Shown here: positions 23,083-37,000 of the stretch, piece by piece
Position numbering within the stretch: the first letter of the stretch is position 1
Layout of the letters: each line of letters starts with the position of its first letter
NCBI RefSeq assembly: GCF_014201805.1
Contig: NZ_JACHFK010000001.1
Location: 558,001 to 622,000 of the forward strand
DNA length: 64,000 bases
Source of the DNA: Deinococcus metalli
Lineage (GTDB): Bacteria; Deinococcota; Deinococci; Deinococcales; Deinococcaceae
Direction: 5' to 3'
Translations under genes and position numbers: made by a program
The notes under the pieces: model-generated
What the model saw: only the letters and a program-made list of their open reading frames with translations
Database searches by the model: none
Told to the model about the DNA's origin: nothing

Positions 23083-23313
23083 TCAGGTCAGCAGGGTGAT
23101 CACGCTGCCCACGCCGCCGCCCAGCATGACGGTGCCGACCACGAAGGCGCCCAGGCACCCGAGCGGCCCGCGCGAGTGGCGCACCTGACGGTAGTGGCCG
23201 CCCTGCACGTAGCGGCCGCGGTGACCGCTGGAATGGCTGTGGCTGTGCCGCAGGAAGCCCCCACGGTGACCGCTGCGGCTGAACGAGAACGATCCGGCAG
23301 AAAATCCACTCAT
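23083..23313 (-). CDS. Small His/Arg/Ser-rich protein with a C-terminal membrane helix
   Basis: 76 residues from ATG 23313 with a GGTGG-like site; an ATG at 23385 would add 24 residues but lies near the glmM promoter. The first two thirds are hydrophilic and rich in His, Arg, Ser and Gly (RHSHSHSSGHRGRYVQGGHY). The C-terminus is one hydrophobic segment (LGAFVVGTVMLGGGVGSVIT), so the protein looks tail-anchored with a basic, possibly metal- or nucleic-acid-binding face. No family recognised. It precedes the kinase-like gene by five bases and is likely functionally linked to it. Confidence 0.6.
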   Translation of the reverse strand: MSGFSAGSFSFSRSGHRGGFLRHSHSHSSGHRGRYVQGGHYRQVRHSRGPLGCLGAFVVGTVMLGGGVGSVITLLT

Positions 23314-23390
23314 GCCACCGGTACGGGGCGGCCGGGCTGTGGGTTCCCGGTTCCCCGCGGTGAGCGTGTTACACACGTCACTCATGCCCG

Positions 23391-23396
23391 TATGAT
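23391..23396 (+). promoter_or_regulatory. Minus-10 box TATGAT of glmM
   Basis: Nine bases before ATG 23406; leader of at most a few bases. Confidence 0.5.
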
Positions 23397-23405
23397 GGTG
23401 CCCAT

Positions 23406-24749
23406 ATGAGCGCAGCGAGTGAACGCAAGTATTTCGGCACCGACGGTGTGCGCGCCGTGGCCGGCGAATTCCCCCTCACGGCCGCGTGGGTGATGGCGCT
23501 GGGCGCCGCGGCCGGCGAGGTGCTCATGCACGGGCGCCGCTCGGCCCGGGTCGTGATCGGCAAGGACACCCGTCACAGCGGCGACATGCTGGAGGCCGCG
23601 CTGGCCGCCGGCCTGACCAGCCGGGGCGTGAACGTGGTGCACGTGGGCGTGCTGCCCACGCCGGGCGTGAGTTACGTCACCCGGCACCTCGGCGCGGACG
23701 CCGGCGTGGTGATCAGCGCGTCGCACAACCCCTACGAGGACAACGGCATCAAGTTCTTCGGCGCGGACGGCCAGAAGCTCAGCGACGCCACCGAGCTGGA
23801 CATCGAGGCCGCGCTCGACCGGGTGCCCACCCTCGCGCCCGTCACCGGCGTGCGCATGGGCAACGTCACCAACCACACCGACGCCGAGCGCCTGTACGTC
23901 GAATACCTGAAGTCGCACGCGCCGAACCTGCGCGGCCTGCGGATCGCGCTGGACTGCGCGAACGGCGCGGCGTACCGCGTCGCTCCCAAGGTCTTCCAGG
24001 CGGCCGGCGCGGACGTGTTCGCGGTGTACACCACGCCGGACGGCCACAACATCAACCGTGGCTGCGGCAGCACGCACCTGGAGCACCTGCAGACGATCGT
24101 GCGCGAGGGACCGTATGACCTGGGCGTGGCCTTCGACGGCGACGCGGATCGCGCGCTGTTCGTGGACTCGCGCGGGAACGTGGTGCACGGCGACCACATG
24201 CTGTTGCTGAACGCCCGCGCGCGCGGCGAGTCGGCGGTCGTGACCACCATCATGGCCAACATGGGGCTCGAGGTGAAGCTCCGCGAGTCCGGCATCCCGC
24301 TCGAGCGCACCGCCGTGGGCGACCGCTACGTGCACGAGCGGCTGCACGGCCAGCACCTGCACCTGGGCGGCGAGCAGAGCGGACACATCCTGTTCCTGGA
24401 CGTGTCGCCCACCGGGGACGGCGTGCTGACCGCGCTGCTGACCCTGGCGAGCCTGCAGAAGCTGGGCACCACGCTCGACTCGCTGCACGACGACCTGGTG
24501 ATGTTCCCGCAGACGCTGCTGAACGTCCGGGTGGGCGACAAGAAGGCCATCGCCCGCGACGACGTGGTGCAGGCGGCCGTCGAGCGGGCCGAGGCGCGGC
24601 TGTCGGGCCGGGGCCGCGTGAACCTGCGTCCCAGCGGCACCGAGAACCTGATCCGCGTGATGGTCGAGGGCCAGGACAGCGCCGAGATCCACGAGATTGC
24701 GCGGGAACTGGCGGCGCTGGTCGAGCAGCGCGGGCAGCTCGGCGGCTAG
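23406..24749 (+). CDS. glmM: Phosphoglucosamine mutase
   Basis: 447 residues. Starts KYFGTDGVRAVAGEFPLT, as GlmM does. The phosphoserine loop is VISASHNPYEDNGIKFF, the metal loop FDGDADRALFVD, the sugar loop LGGEQSGHI and the phosphate loop RPSGTENLIRVMVEG. It interconverts glucosamine-6-phosphate and glucosamine-1-phosphate for UDP-GlcNAc and peptidoglycan. Cytosolic. The short spacer to polA (40 bases) carries a separate leaderless promoter. Confidence 0.96.
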   Translation: MSAASERKYFGTDGVRAVAGEFPLTAAWVMALGAAAGEVLMHGRRSARVVIGKDTRHSGDMLEAALAAGLTSRGVNVVHVGVLPTPGVSYVTRHLGADAGVVISASHNPYEDNGIKFFGADGQKLSDATELDIEAALDRVPTLAPVTGVRMGNVTNHTDAERLYVEYLKSHAPNLRGLRIALDCANGAAYRVAPKVFQAAGADVFAVYTTPDGHNINRGCGSTHLEHLQTIVREGPYDLGVAFDGDADRALFVDSRGNVVHGDHMLLLNARARGESAVVTTIMANMGLEVKLRESGIPLERTAVGDRYVHERLHGQHLHLGGEQSGHILFLDVSPTGDGVLTALLTLASLQKLGTTLDSLHDDLVMFPQTLLNVRVGDKKAIARDDVVQAAVERAEARLSGRGRVNLRPSGTENLIRVMVEGQDSAEIHEIARELAALVEQRGQLGG

Positions 24750-24776
24750 GGCGGCCGGGCGCGATTACGTTCCCAG

Positions 24777-24782
24777 TAGAAT
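24777..24782 (+). promoter_or_regulatory. Leaderless-type minus-10 box TAGAAT of polA
   Basis: Seven bases before ATG 24790. Confidence 0.6.
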
Positions 24783-24789
24783 ACGGAGC

Positions 24790-27552
<2,763 letters not shown>

Positions 27553-27580
27553 GGCTGGCCTGACCGCCTGTGCAAGACTG

Positions 27581-27615
27581 ACCGCCGCTGCGTGAGATGC
27601 GGCGGCGGTTTCTTT
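27581..27615 (+). terminator. Strong rho-independent terminator of polA
   Basis: A 12-base-pair stem (27581-27592 with 27598-27609, two G-U pairs) with a TGAGA loop, followed by TTTCTTT. Confidence 0.85.
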
Positions 27616-28082
27616 ATCCATGTCTGCCTGCTTATACACGCTTCGAATAGTGTTTTCCTTGCGGTCTAGGGATTTTGGGTAGCCTATTAAGTGTGAAGGT
27701 GTGCGTAAAAGATTGGACCATATCTCTGCAAATTCGGGGGGGACTACTGATTCTTTGCGGCGGGTTTGATGCGCCTGCTGGATCCTTTGTTCCCAATACA
27801 AAGAAATAAGCTTACGGAAAGGCAAGCGCGTGGTCGAGGTTTGAATGCGAATGAGTACACTTCTGTTCCGATGTGCATGCGGCCACGATCATTCGGCAGG
27901 GTGGCAGCTTCGTTTTCCCCCCGTGTTGATCGACCAGTTGCTCCCTGAGGCTGGCGCGGCTTCGACCACTGCGCAGTAGCGTGACTGAGCGACCTTGAGC
28001 ATGGCAACCGACGGCAACATCTCCGGCTGCCCAATAGAGCTGCGTGGAGCTGACTGCCTTTCGTCGCTGATTTGTGGGCCCG
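27616..28082. other. Intergenic stretch poorer in GC with no recognised gene
   Basis: About 470 bases between polA and the methyltransferase gene. The first 280 or so look close to half A+T, far from the 70% GC around them, with A- and T-rich runs (such as GATTTTGGG, TACAAAGAAATAAGC). Open frames here are short and resemble no family. No tRNA, hairpin terminator or insertion-sequence ends were seen. It may be a remnant of a mobile element or hold a small RNA. Confidence 0.6.
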
Positions 28083-28901
28083 CTAGTCCGGCTTGCGTGC
28101 CAGATACATGTGACGGGACAGCCGCCGCTCGGCCGTCAGGGTGTGGACGCACCACAGGAACTCCTGAAGGCCAGCGAACTGCCGGTCTCCCTCCAGCGCC
28201 ACCAGCGCGTCATGGTGCGTGTCCCGCGCGTCATGCCACCGACGGGAGATCTCCGCCGCCGCCGGCGTCCGGTCTTCGCGCTCCACGAGGTCGAAGCCTG
28301 CGTCTCCAATCAGGCGCTCGTTCTCGCCGGGCGGCAGGTAGAAGTACGTCCCGATGGACGAGCGCCGGGCGATCTCGTCATGCGACACCAGGCCGGTCAC
28401 CACCATCGCGTCCGTGTACAGCATGTGCCCCCCCGGGCGCAGCACCCGGAACCACTCTGCAAGCAGCCCGGCACGGCCAGGGATGTGACACACCGCGTCA
28501 TTGCAGATCACGGCGTCGAAGCTGTTCGCGTCGAAGGGGAGCTCCTGGCTCGCGTCGATCACCTGGAAATGCGCCCGGTCGTCCAGATTCCGGTGCGCCG
28601 CCTGCTCCTGGGCGGTCTGGACCCCGAAGGCGTTGACATCCAGGCCCGTGATAGTGCAGCCCACGGTGGCCGCCAGGTGCAGGGCCGGGCCGCCCGAGCC
28701 GCTGCCCACCTCCAGCACCCTGGACGAGGCCGTGAGCCCCAGCAGGGTGCTGAAATGCCGGAGTTCATCGGCGGTCATCCAGCCGGTCTGACCGAGGTCC
28801 TCGCCGTAGGTGGCGGCGCGCACGGCTTGCTGGGCGTCTGCCGAGTACTGGCCGTAGGAGGCGTTGTAGAGATCGACGGGGGCCGGGGGTTCTGTCGCCA
28901 C
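28083..28901 (-). CDS. SAM-dependent class I methyltransferase
   Basis: 272 residues from GTG 28901 with an AGGAG site. The SAM pocket is SSRVLEVGSGSGGPALHLA, followed by GLDVNAFGV (motif II acidic), FDAVICNDAVCHIPG and RVLRPGGHMLYTDAM. The overall layout, with an N-terminal LYNASYGQYS and a W-M-HFSTLLGL segment, resembles small-molecule (sarcosine or sterol-type) methyltransferases. The acceptor is unknown. It stands alone next to the anomalous region, with the 290-base spacer upstream (28902-29190) holding no recognisable element other than its ribosome site. Confidence 0.82.
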   Translation of the reverse strand: MATEPPAPVDLYNASYGQYSADAQQAVRAATYGEDLGQTGWMTADELRHFSTLLGLTASSRVLEVGSGSGGPALHLAATVGCTITGLDVNAFGVQTAQEQAAHRNLDDRAHFQVIDASQELPFDANSFDAVICNDAVCHIPGRAGLLAEWFRVLRPGGHMLYTDAMVVTGLVSHDEIARRSSIGTYFYLPPGENERLIGDAGFDLVEREDRTPAAAEISRRWHDARDTHHDALVALEGDRQFAGLQEFLWCVHTLTAERRLSRHMYLARKPD

Positions 28902-29190
28902 GGGTCTCCTGGAGCTGGAGAGAGTGGGGTGCCAGGAGCCACGTGGTCACGCTGTCCGGTGTGGCCTGCACCTCGTCGGTTGCCCAGCTCGGGTGGGTCC
29001 AGCCTACGTGATGGAGTGGGGCAGAGCTACGCCAATTCGTCTGCGTTGGAGCCCGAGGCCGCATGCCCGACCACCTGTAATCCGGTGCCAACGGTCGTTC
29101 CGAGCCCCGGCAGGCCGACCAGCAGGTAGTGTACCGGATTGTTGAAGGATGTTAACGCGGTGCTGAGTGTCCAGAAGATGCGCGGGTACT

Positions 29191-30411
<1,221 letters not shown>

Positions 30412-30418
30412 ACCGGCG

Positions 30419-30424
30419 AGTATA
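30419..30424 (-). promoter_or_regulatory. Leaderless-type minus-10 box TATACT of pilC
   Basis: Seven bases before ATG 30411 on the minus strand. Confidence 0.6.
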
Positions 30425-30499
30425 GTCGGGTCGGTCTTGCGGCCGCCTTACAGACCGGGCAGCGGTCGGCCCGGCCGCCGCCCACACGACGTTTCCGCC

Positions 30500-31132
30500 A
30501 TGTCCACCGAATCCGAACCTTCCAACCCGAATCCCCCTCTTCCGCCGGACGCGCTCGCTGCGGCCGCGCGCGTGCTGGAGGGTGGGGGCATCGTCGCGTA
30601 TCCGACCGAGACCGTGTGGGGTCTGGCGGCGCATCCGGACTCGCCGGCGGGCCTGGCGCGGCTGGTAGAGGTCAAGAGCCGCGATCCCCGCAAGCCGCTG
30701 CAGGTGTCGTGCGTGGACGCGGCGACCGCGCTGCTCCTGGCGCAGGACGACCCGGCGCTGCGCGTGCTCGCGCGGTGGTGGCCGGGCCCGCTGACGGTCG
30801 TGGCGCCGGCCTCAGCGCGCTGCGACCCGGCCTTCGCGCCGGGTGGCCGGGTGGGGCTGCGGGTGCCGGACCACCCGGTCGCGCGGGCGCTACTCCACGC
30901 GGTGGGGGGCATGCTCATCACCACCAGCTGCAACGTGTCCGGACACGCCTCCGCCACCACGCATGCCCAGGCCGTCGAGACTGGCCTCGCCGACATCGTG
31001 TTGCCCGACGGAGGCGTGCCGGCGAGTGGCCGGGCCAGCACCGTCGTCGCGCTGCCGGAGGGCGAGGTGGTGCGCGAGGGCGGCGTCAGCGCGCAGGCGA
31101 TCCGCGATCTGCTGGCGGGGCAAGCGCCGTGA
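30500..31132 (+). CDS. tsaC: L-threonylcarbamoyladenylate synthase (TsaC/Sua5/YrdC family)
   Basis: 210 residues from ATG 30500. Family segments: GGGIVAYPTETVWGLAAHP, KSRDPRKPLQV (the KxR and S/T-K region binding nucleotide), WWPGPLTVV, GRVGLRVPDHPVAR and LITTSCNVSGHASAT. It makes threonylcarbamoyl-AMP for the t6A37 modification of ANN-decoding tRNAs. No promoter box or ribosome site is obvious right before the start. The scpB start overlaps its stop (GTGA). Confidence 0.9.
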   Translation: MSTESEPSNPNPPLPPDALAAAARVLEGGGIVAYPTETVWGLAAHPDSPAGLARLVEVKSRDPRKPLQVSCVDAATALLLAQDDPALRVLARWWPGPLTVVAPASARCDPAFAPGGRVGLRVPDHPVARALLHAVGGMLITTSCNVSGHASATTHAQAVETGLADIVLPDGGVPASGRASTVVALPEGEVVREGGVSAQAIRDLLAGQAP

Positions 31133-31659
31133 GGCCGCCCGACTCCGCCATGATCGGCGCGGCCCTGCTCGCGGCGGGCCGGCCAGTCACCGTGGCGGAA
31201 CTCGCCGGGGTGCTGGGGCTGGATGACGCTCAGACGCGCGACCGGGTGGCGACCTTCGCCCGCACGGTGGGCGAGCACCACCTGGGCTTTGAGGTCGAGG
31301 AAGTCGCAGGCGGCTTTCGCCTGGTGGTGCCGCCGGCCCTGGCGGGCTCGCTGGCCCCGCTGCTCGCGCCGCCACCCCTGCCGGCGCTGAGCGCGGCGGC
31401 GCTGGAGGTGCTGGCCGTGATCGCGTACCGCCAGCCCGTGACCCGCGCGGAGATCGAGGCGATGCGCGGCGGCAGCGCCGGCACGGTCGTGACCCTCCAG
31501 GAGCGGGAACTCGTGAAGGTGGTGGGGACTTCCGACGCCCTCGGGCACCCACTGCTGTACGGCACCACCGAGCGCTTCTTGCTGGATTTTGGCCTGGGCA
31601 GCTTGGCCGACCTGCCGCCCCTGCAGGGCGAGGACTTCGCGCACCTGCTGCGCGGGTAG
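31129..31659 (+). CDS. scpB: Segregation and condensation protein B
   Basis: 176 residues from GTG 31129; an ATG at 31150 is an alternative, but the GTGA overlap argues for coupling. Winged-helix pairs typical of ScpB: SAMIGAALLAAGRPVTVAEL, ALSAAALEVLAVIAYRQPVTRAEI and LLYGTTERFLLDFGLGSLADL, each quoted within limits. ScpB with ScpA forms the kleisin complex of SMC that condenses and segregates the chromosome. scpA is not in the window. Confidence 0.9.
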   Translation: MRPPDSAMIGAALLAAGRPVTVAELAGVLGLDDAQTRDRVATFARTVGEHHLGFEVEEVAGGFRLVVPPALAGSLAPLLAPPPLPALSAAALEVLAVIAYRQPVTRAEIEAMRGGSAGTVVTLQERELVKVVGTSDALGHPLLYGTTERFLLDFGLGSLADLPPLQGEDFAHLLRG

Positions 31660-31770
31660 TCGGATGGCCGCCAGCGGGGGGCCGGTGTGCGGCTTGCCCT
31701 TCGCGCGGCGATACCCGAAGATGAGGGCGTTCCGGGGACGGCCCACCCGCTTCCGGCCGGACCCGCACGC

Positions 31771-32532
31771 ATGACCCACACCTCCGCCAGCCTCGACACC
31801 TTCGATTTCCTCGAACTGCTGTACCTGCTCACCGATCAGGGCCGCAGCGGGGTCCTCACGGTGTTCCGGCCGGACGGTCAGTTCCAGGCGTGGATCGAGA
31901 ACGGCACCGTCCGGCAGCTGGAGTTCGGCCGGGAGCGCGGCACCAAAGCCCTGGTGATGCTGATGAGCGATCCGCGCGGCCGCTTCCAGTTCGACGAGGG
32001 CATCACGCACCCCAATCCCCTGATGGAAGCCCCGCTGGACGAGGTGACGCTCGAGGTGCTGGAGCTTCTCCCGCCGTCGCCGCTGGGCTTCGACGGCCCG
32101 GCGCGTTTCACGTCCCGCGAGCGTCTGAACCGCCTGCGCTGGACCCTGCGCGAGCAGAACATCCTGCGGCTCGTGGACGCCCAGCGGCCGGTCAGCGAGA
32201 TCAGCGAGGACCCCGAGGCCCGGCGCCTGCTGGAAAAGCTCCACCGGATCGGGCTGCTCACCAGCCGCAAGTCCCGCGTGGCCCGCCTGACCGTGACCGT
32301 TACGCGGGAGGTGCGCGGCGTGGTGCTGGTGGACGACCTGATCTTCAAGCGCTGGAAGGAGGACATGGTGCGCCACCCGCAGTCCATCGCGGTCCGCGCC
32401 GACAGCGGTGAGGTCTACACCCTGCCGGTGCGCAGCGGTTCGAACCTGGCCGCCCTGCTGATGGTGCCCGCTGAACTGCTGATGCGCACCGGCCTGCATG
32501 CCGGGGACAGCGTGCTGGTGCGTCCGCTCTGA
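31771..32532 (+). CDS. DUF4388-domain protein
   Basis: 253 residues from ATG 31771. The N-terminal 100 residues fit the DUF4388 (PATAN-like) pattern: [36 protein letters not shown] and [15 protein letters not shown]. The rest includes a helix-rich part ([37 protein letters not shown]) and a beta-rich C-terminus. DUF4388 proteins in Deinococcus and myxobacteria are linked to signalling or gliding systems; no function can be assigned. No leaderless box or ribosome site is evident, so it may be read with scpB. Confidence 0.75.
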   Translation: MTHTSASLDTFDFLELLYLLTDQGRSGVLTVFRPDGQFQAWIENGTVRQLEFGRERGTKALVMLMSDPRGRFQFDEGITHPNPLMEAPLDEVTLEVLELLPPSPLGFDGPARFTSRERLNRLRWTLREQNILRLVDAQRPVSEISEDPEARRLLEKLHRIGLLTSRKSRVARLTVTVTREVRGVVLVDDLIFKRWKEDMVRHPQSIAVRADSGEVYTLPVRSGSNLAALLMVPAELLMRTGLHAGDSVLVRPL

Positions 32533-32564
32533 ACAGCGGCCGGGCGCGCGGCGGGCGGCGCCGC

Positions 32565-32570
32565 TACACT
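32565..32570 (+). promoter_or_regulatory. Leaderless-type minus-10 box TACACT of gatA
   Basis: Eight bases before ATG 32579. Confidence 0.6.
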
Positions 32571-32578
32571 GGCGCGGT

Positions 32579-34033
32579 ATGTCCGGCCTGCCCTCTGCCA
32601 CTGCCCTCGTCCGCGCCGTCCAGGCCCGCGACGTCACCCCGAGCGACCTGCTCGACCAGGCCCTCGCCCGCGCGCAGGCCGCCGCCCCCCTGAACGCGCT
32701 GGTCAGCCTCCACCCCCTGGCGGCCGAGCACGCCGAGCGGGTGGCGACCCGCATGGACGCCGGCGAGGTCCTGCCGCTGGCGGGCCTGCCCATCGTGGTC
32801 AAGGACAACATCAACGTGACCGGCACCCGCACCACCTGCGGCAGCCGGATTCTGGACCGGTACGTGAGCCCCTACACCGCCACGGCCGCGCAGCGCCTGC
32901 TGGACGCGGGGGCCGTGATCGTGGGCAAGGCGAACATGGACGAGTTCGCCATGGGCTCCAGCACCGAGAGCAGCGCGAGCGGCCCCACCCTCAACCCCTG
33001 GGACACCGGGCGCGTGCCCGGCGGCAGCAGCGGGGGCAGCGCGGCTGCCGTGGCCGCCGCCGTGACGGCCGTGGCGCTGGGCAGCGACACCGGCGGCAGC
33101 GTCCGGCAGCCCGCCGCACTGTGCGGCGTGTACGGCCTGAAACCCACCTACGGCCGCGTCAGCCGCTACGGCCTGGTGGCATATGCGAGCAGCCTCGACC
33201 AGATCGGCCCGCTGGCGCACCGCGCCGAGGACCTGGCCCTGCTGATGAACGTGATCGCCGGGCACGACCCGCGTGACGCCACCAGCCTGGACGCCCCGCC
33301 GCGCTTCCGCGCCGGCACGCCCGACGACCTGCGCGGCCTGCGGGTGGGCGTGATCCGCGAGAGCCTGGGCGGCAACACCGCCGGCGTGAGCCGCACGCTG
33401 GACGGCACCCTGGACGCGCTGCGCGGCGCCGGCGCGACCGTGCAGGAGGTCAGCCTGCCGGAACTGAAGTACGCCATCGCCGCGTACTACCTGATCGCCA
33501 TGCCCGAGGCCAGCTCCAACCTCGCGCGCTTCGACGGCATGGTGTACGGCCACCGTGAGCCCGGCGCGGACGTCACGGGCAGCATGACCCTGACCCGAGA
33601 GCGGGGCTTCGGGCGCGAGGTGCAGCGCCGCATCATGATCGGCACCTACGCCCTGAGCAGCGGGTACTACGACGCGTACTACTCGCGCGCCATGAAGGTC
33701 CGCCGGCGTCTGGCCGAGAGCTTCGCCGCCGCGTTCGCCGGCGTGGACGTGCTGGTGACGCCCACCAGTCCCTTCCCCGCGTTCCGGTGCGGCGAGAAGA
33801 CCAGCGATCCCCTCGCCATGTATGCCGCGGACGTGGACACCGTCGCCATCAACCTCGCCGGCCTGCCCGCGCTGAGCGTGCCGATGGGCTTCGAGACCGT
33901 GGACGGCCTCGACCTGCCCGTCGGCATCCAGTTCATCGCGCCCGCGCTGGACGACGAGCGGCTCGTGCGCCTGGCCGGCGGACTCGAGGGCATCGGCGCC
34001 GTGCAGGCCAGGGTCGCGCCCGCGTACGCCTGA
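32579..34033 (+). CDS. gatA: Glutamyl-tRNA(Gln)/aspartyl-tRNA(Asn) amidotransferase subunit A
   Basis: 484 residues, full length. Amidase-signature elements: the catalytic Lys in [20 protein letters not shown], the Gly/Ser-rich [17 protein letters not shown] with the cis-Ser, and [20 protein letters not shown] with the nucleophile Ser. The GATA-specific [40 protein letters not shown] and [13 protein letters not shown] are all present. It releases ammonia from glutamine for transamidation of mischarged tRNA, as used by Deinococcus. gatB and gatC are not adjacent. It has its own leaderless promoter. Confidence 0.95.
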   Translation: MSGLPSATALVRAVQARDVTPSDLLDQALARAQAAAPLNALVSLHPLAAEHAERVATRMDAGEVLPLAGLPIVVKDNINVTGTRTTCGSRILDRYVSPYTATAAQRLLDAGAVIVGKANMDEFAMGSSTESSASGPTLNPWDTGRVPGGSSGGSAAAVAAAVTAVALGSDTGGSVRQPAALCGVYGLKPTYGRVSRYGLVAYASSLDQIGPLAHRAEDLALLMNVIAGHDPRDATSLDAPPRFRAGTPDDLRGLRVGVIRESLGGNTAGVSRTLDGTLDALRGAGATVQEVSLPELKYAIAAYYLIAMPEASSNLARFDGMVYGHREPGADVTGSMTLTRERGFGREVQRRIMIGTYALSSGYYDAYYSRAMKVRRRLAESFAAAFAGVDVLVTPTSPFPAFRCGEKTSDPLAMYAADVDTVAINLAGLPALSVPMGFETVDGLDLPVGIQFIAPALDDERLVRLAGGLEGIGAVQARVAPAYA

Positions 34034-34063
34034 CCCCCGGGGCGCGCGGGCGTGGCCGGGTGA

Positions 34064-37000
34064 CTACTCCGACAGCGCGGACTGGATCTGGTTGCGCCCG
34101 GCGTGCTTGGCGCGGTACAGCTGCTCATCGGCCACCGAGATCAGCTTCTCGTGGTTGGCGACGCCCGGCTCGCACGCCACGCCGATCGACAGCGTCACCA
34201 CCAGCCGCGGGTGGATCTGCGACCAGTCGTAGGCCCGCACCAGGTCCTGCACGCGCTCGCACACGCCCAGCGCCTGCTCCAGCGCGGTATTCGGGAACAC
34301 GAACAGGAACTCCTCGCCCCCGTAGCGCCCGACCGCGTCCGACGCGCGCACGGCCGACTGGAACAGCTGCGCGACCGCTCTGAGCACCTGATCGCCCACC
34401 AGGTGCGAGTACTGGTCATTGATCTGCTTGAAGTGGTCGATGTCGGCCATGGCGACGCTCAGGGCGCGCCGCGTGACCCGCGCCTGCGTGAATTCGTCCT
34501 GGAGCAGGTTCTCGATGTGCCGGCGGTTGAACAGGCCGGTCAGGCCGTCTTCGGACAGCTGGCGCTCCAGCAGGCGCGACTGCTCCTCGAGCATGTTCAC
34601 CAGGCTGCTCTTCTCGACGTTGGAGCGCTCCAGCGCCTCGTTCGCCCGCGCGAGTTCGATGGTCCGCAGGCGGTAGATCTCGGCCTCGGACTTGGCGCGC
34701 TCCACCTCGAGCTGCGACATCATCGAGCGCGTCCGCATGGCGGCCGCCTGGTCATGGATCTCGCGTTCCAGCTCGTGGTGCTGTCGGTAGTACGTGAACG
34801 CCTCCGAATGCCGGCCCTCGTGCGCCGCGATCTCGGAGAGCTGCTGGTAGATCTGCATCTCGAGGTCGCGCATGCCCTTGCTCTGCACGGTGGCCAGCGC
34901 CTGCTGGTGCAGTGTGCGGGCCTCGGCGTACTCGTGGGCTTCTTGGTGCAGGCGCCCGAGTTCGTAGCGGTTCCACGCCTCGGACGTCGCCAGCTCCGCG
35001 TTGACGGACTGCTCGATCGCCTCGCGCAGCAGCGCCTTGCCGCGCTCCACGTCGCCCAGGCGCGCCGCGGCCTTGCCGGCGGTGGCGAGCCCCAGGTTCA
35101 TGACCGCGACGTTGCCCGTCTCGCGCGCCATCGCGACGGCCTCCTGCGCGGCCTGCGCCGCCAGCTCGATCTGGTCCAGGTCGAAGGCGATCACGGCCAG
35201 CGTGTGCAGCGCGTCTTCCTGGCCGTGCAGGTCGCCCAGCTCGCGGAAGAGATCCAGGCTCTCCTGCACGAACTGCTGCGCCTGGTGCCAGTCCCGGTTG
35301 CGGTAGCTGAGGTTGCCGAGGTTGTGCAGCAGCTGCGCCTCACGCAGGCGGTCCATGTGCTCGCGGGCGATGCGCAGGGCCACACTCAGCTGGTCCGTGG
35401 CCTTGGCATAGTCCTGCAGGTTGTTGTACACGGCCGCGATGTAGTTCGCGCAGTCGGCCTGCAGACCGGGGTCGTCCAGCCGCACGCCGATGTCCATCCC
35501 CTGCGACAGGTGCGACAGGGCGTCCTCGTAGTCGCCGGCGTCGAAGCAGTAGTAGCCCTGGGTCCGGTGCGCGAGGCCCAGCAGGCGCTCGTCGGGACCC
35601 AGTCGGGTCAGCTCCATGGCCCGCACGGCCAGCTCCGCGCCGGCCCTGGCATCGCTGCGCCGCAGCGCCCACGCGCGGTCGATCAACTCCCGGACCTCCA
35701 GCGTCTGTGGGTCGGGCACCGCAGCGGCCGGGAGCGGCGCGGCCGCCGCGGGGGCGGGGCGGCCTCCCGTGGCGGCGGTCGCGGCGGTGCCGTGGACCAA
35801 GTTCACGAGGTGCTGCACGATGTCCGGATCGAACTGGCTGCCGGCCTGGCGCATCATCTCGTCCAGCGCGGCCTGCACCGGCCATGCCTCCTTGTACGGC
35901 CGCTCGGTGATCAGAGCGTCGAACACGTCCGCGACCGCCACGATCCGGCCGCTGATCGGAATGGTGGTGCTCGCCAGGCCGTGCGGGTAGCCCGTGCCGT
36001 CCCAGCGCTCGTGGTGCGTCATGGCGATCTCCTCGGCCACGCGCAGCAGCCTCGACTGGCTGCCCTCCAGCACCTTCGCGCCGATCACCGTGTGGAGCTT
36101 CATGCGCTCGTACTCTTCCGGGGTATAGCGGCCACTCTTGAGTAGGATGTCGTCCCCGACGCCGATCTTGCCGATGTCGTGCAGCCGCGCGGCCCAGCGC
36201 AGCAGGTCGATCTCCTCCTGCGGCAGGCCCATCGCGCCGGCCAGCGACGCGCTGAGTTCCCCGACGCGGCGGGTGTGCTGCCCGGTCTTGTCGTCGCGGT
36301 ACTCGGCCGCCAGCCCCAGGCGGTTCACGATCTCGATCTGCACGGCCTCCAGCTCGGCCGTGCGCAGCCGCACCGTCTCCTCGGCCTGGATGCGCGCGAG
36401 CTGCGAGGCGTCGTTGAGCTGCCGGTACATCTCGGTCTCGCGCCGGGCGCGTTCCGCCTCGAAGCGCGCCATCAGGGACTGCGTCTTGCGCTCGTTCTCC
36501 TCGGTGAACAGTTCGCGTTCCAGTTCGCGGTACGCGCGCAGGTAGGGGTACGCCTCCGCGAGCACGCCCTGGCCCTCCAGGCCCTCGTACAGGCTCTCGA
36601 GGATGGCGAGCTTCGACGTGTGCAACTCGTGCGCGGTCGCGAGGTCCAGCGCCGTGACGAGGTGCGCGCGCGCGGCGGCCGCGTCCGCGCGGCGGAACTC
36701 CAGGCGGCCCAGGCTGAGCATCGCGTTCACGCGGCCCTGCACGTCGCCGGATTCGGTCGCCCAGTACAGCGACTGCCCGAACATCTCCAGCGCCTCGTCC
36801 AGCGCACCCTGATCGAAGTGCACCTGACCCACGTTGTCGTACAGGTCGATCAGGTGGTGCGTGAGGTCGTGCTCGCGGGCGTGCGCGATGGCCTGCGTGA
36901 GGACCCCCTGCGCGCGCCCGAACTCCGCGAGGTCCTTGTACGCCAGGCCACTCATGCCCATGGCGCCCAGTTCGGTTTCCAGGTCGCCGCAGCGCTGCGC

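Noticed and set aside
27889..28155. 88-codon frame in the AT-rich spacer and methyltransferase 3' end, considered as a transposase remnant
   Set aside because: No catalytic DDE pattern, no flanking inverted repeats or target duplication, and no recognisable similarity.
34103..36145. 680-codon frame opposite the TPR/HD-GYP/GGDEF gene
   Set aside because: Mirror of the real coding frame; rich in His, Val, Gln and Arg without any domain pattern.
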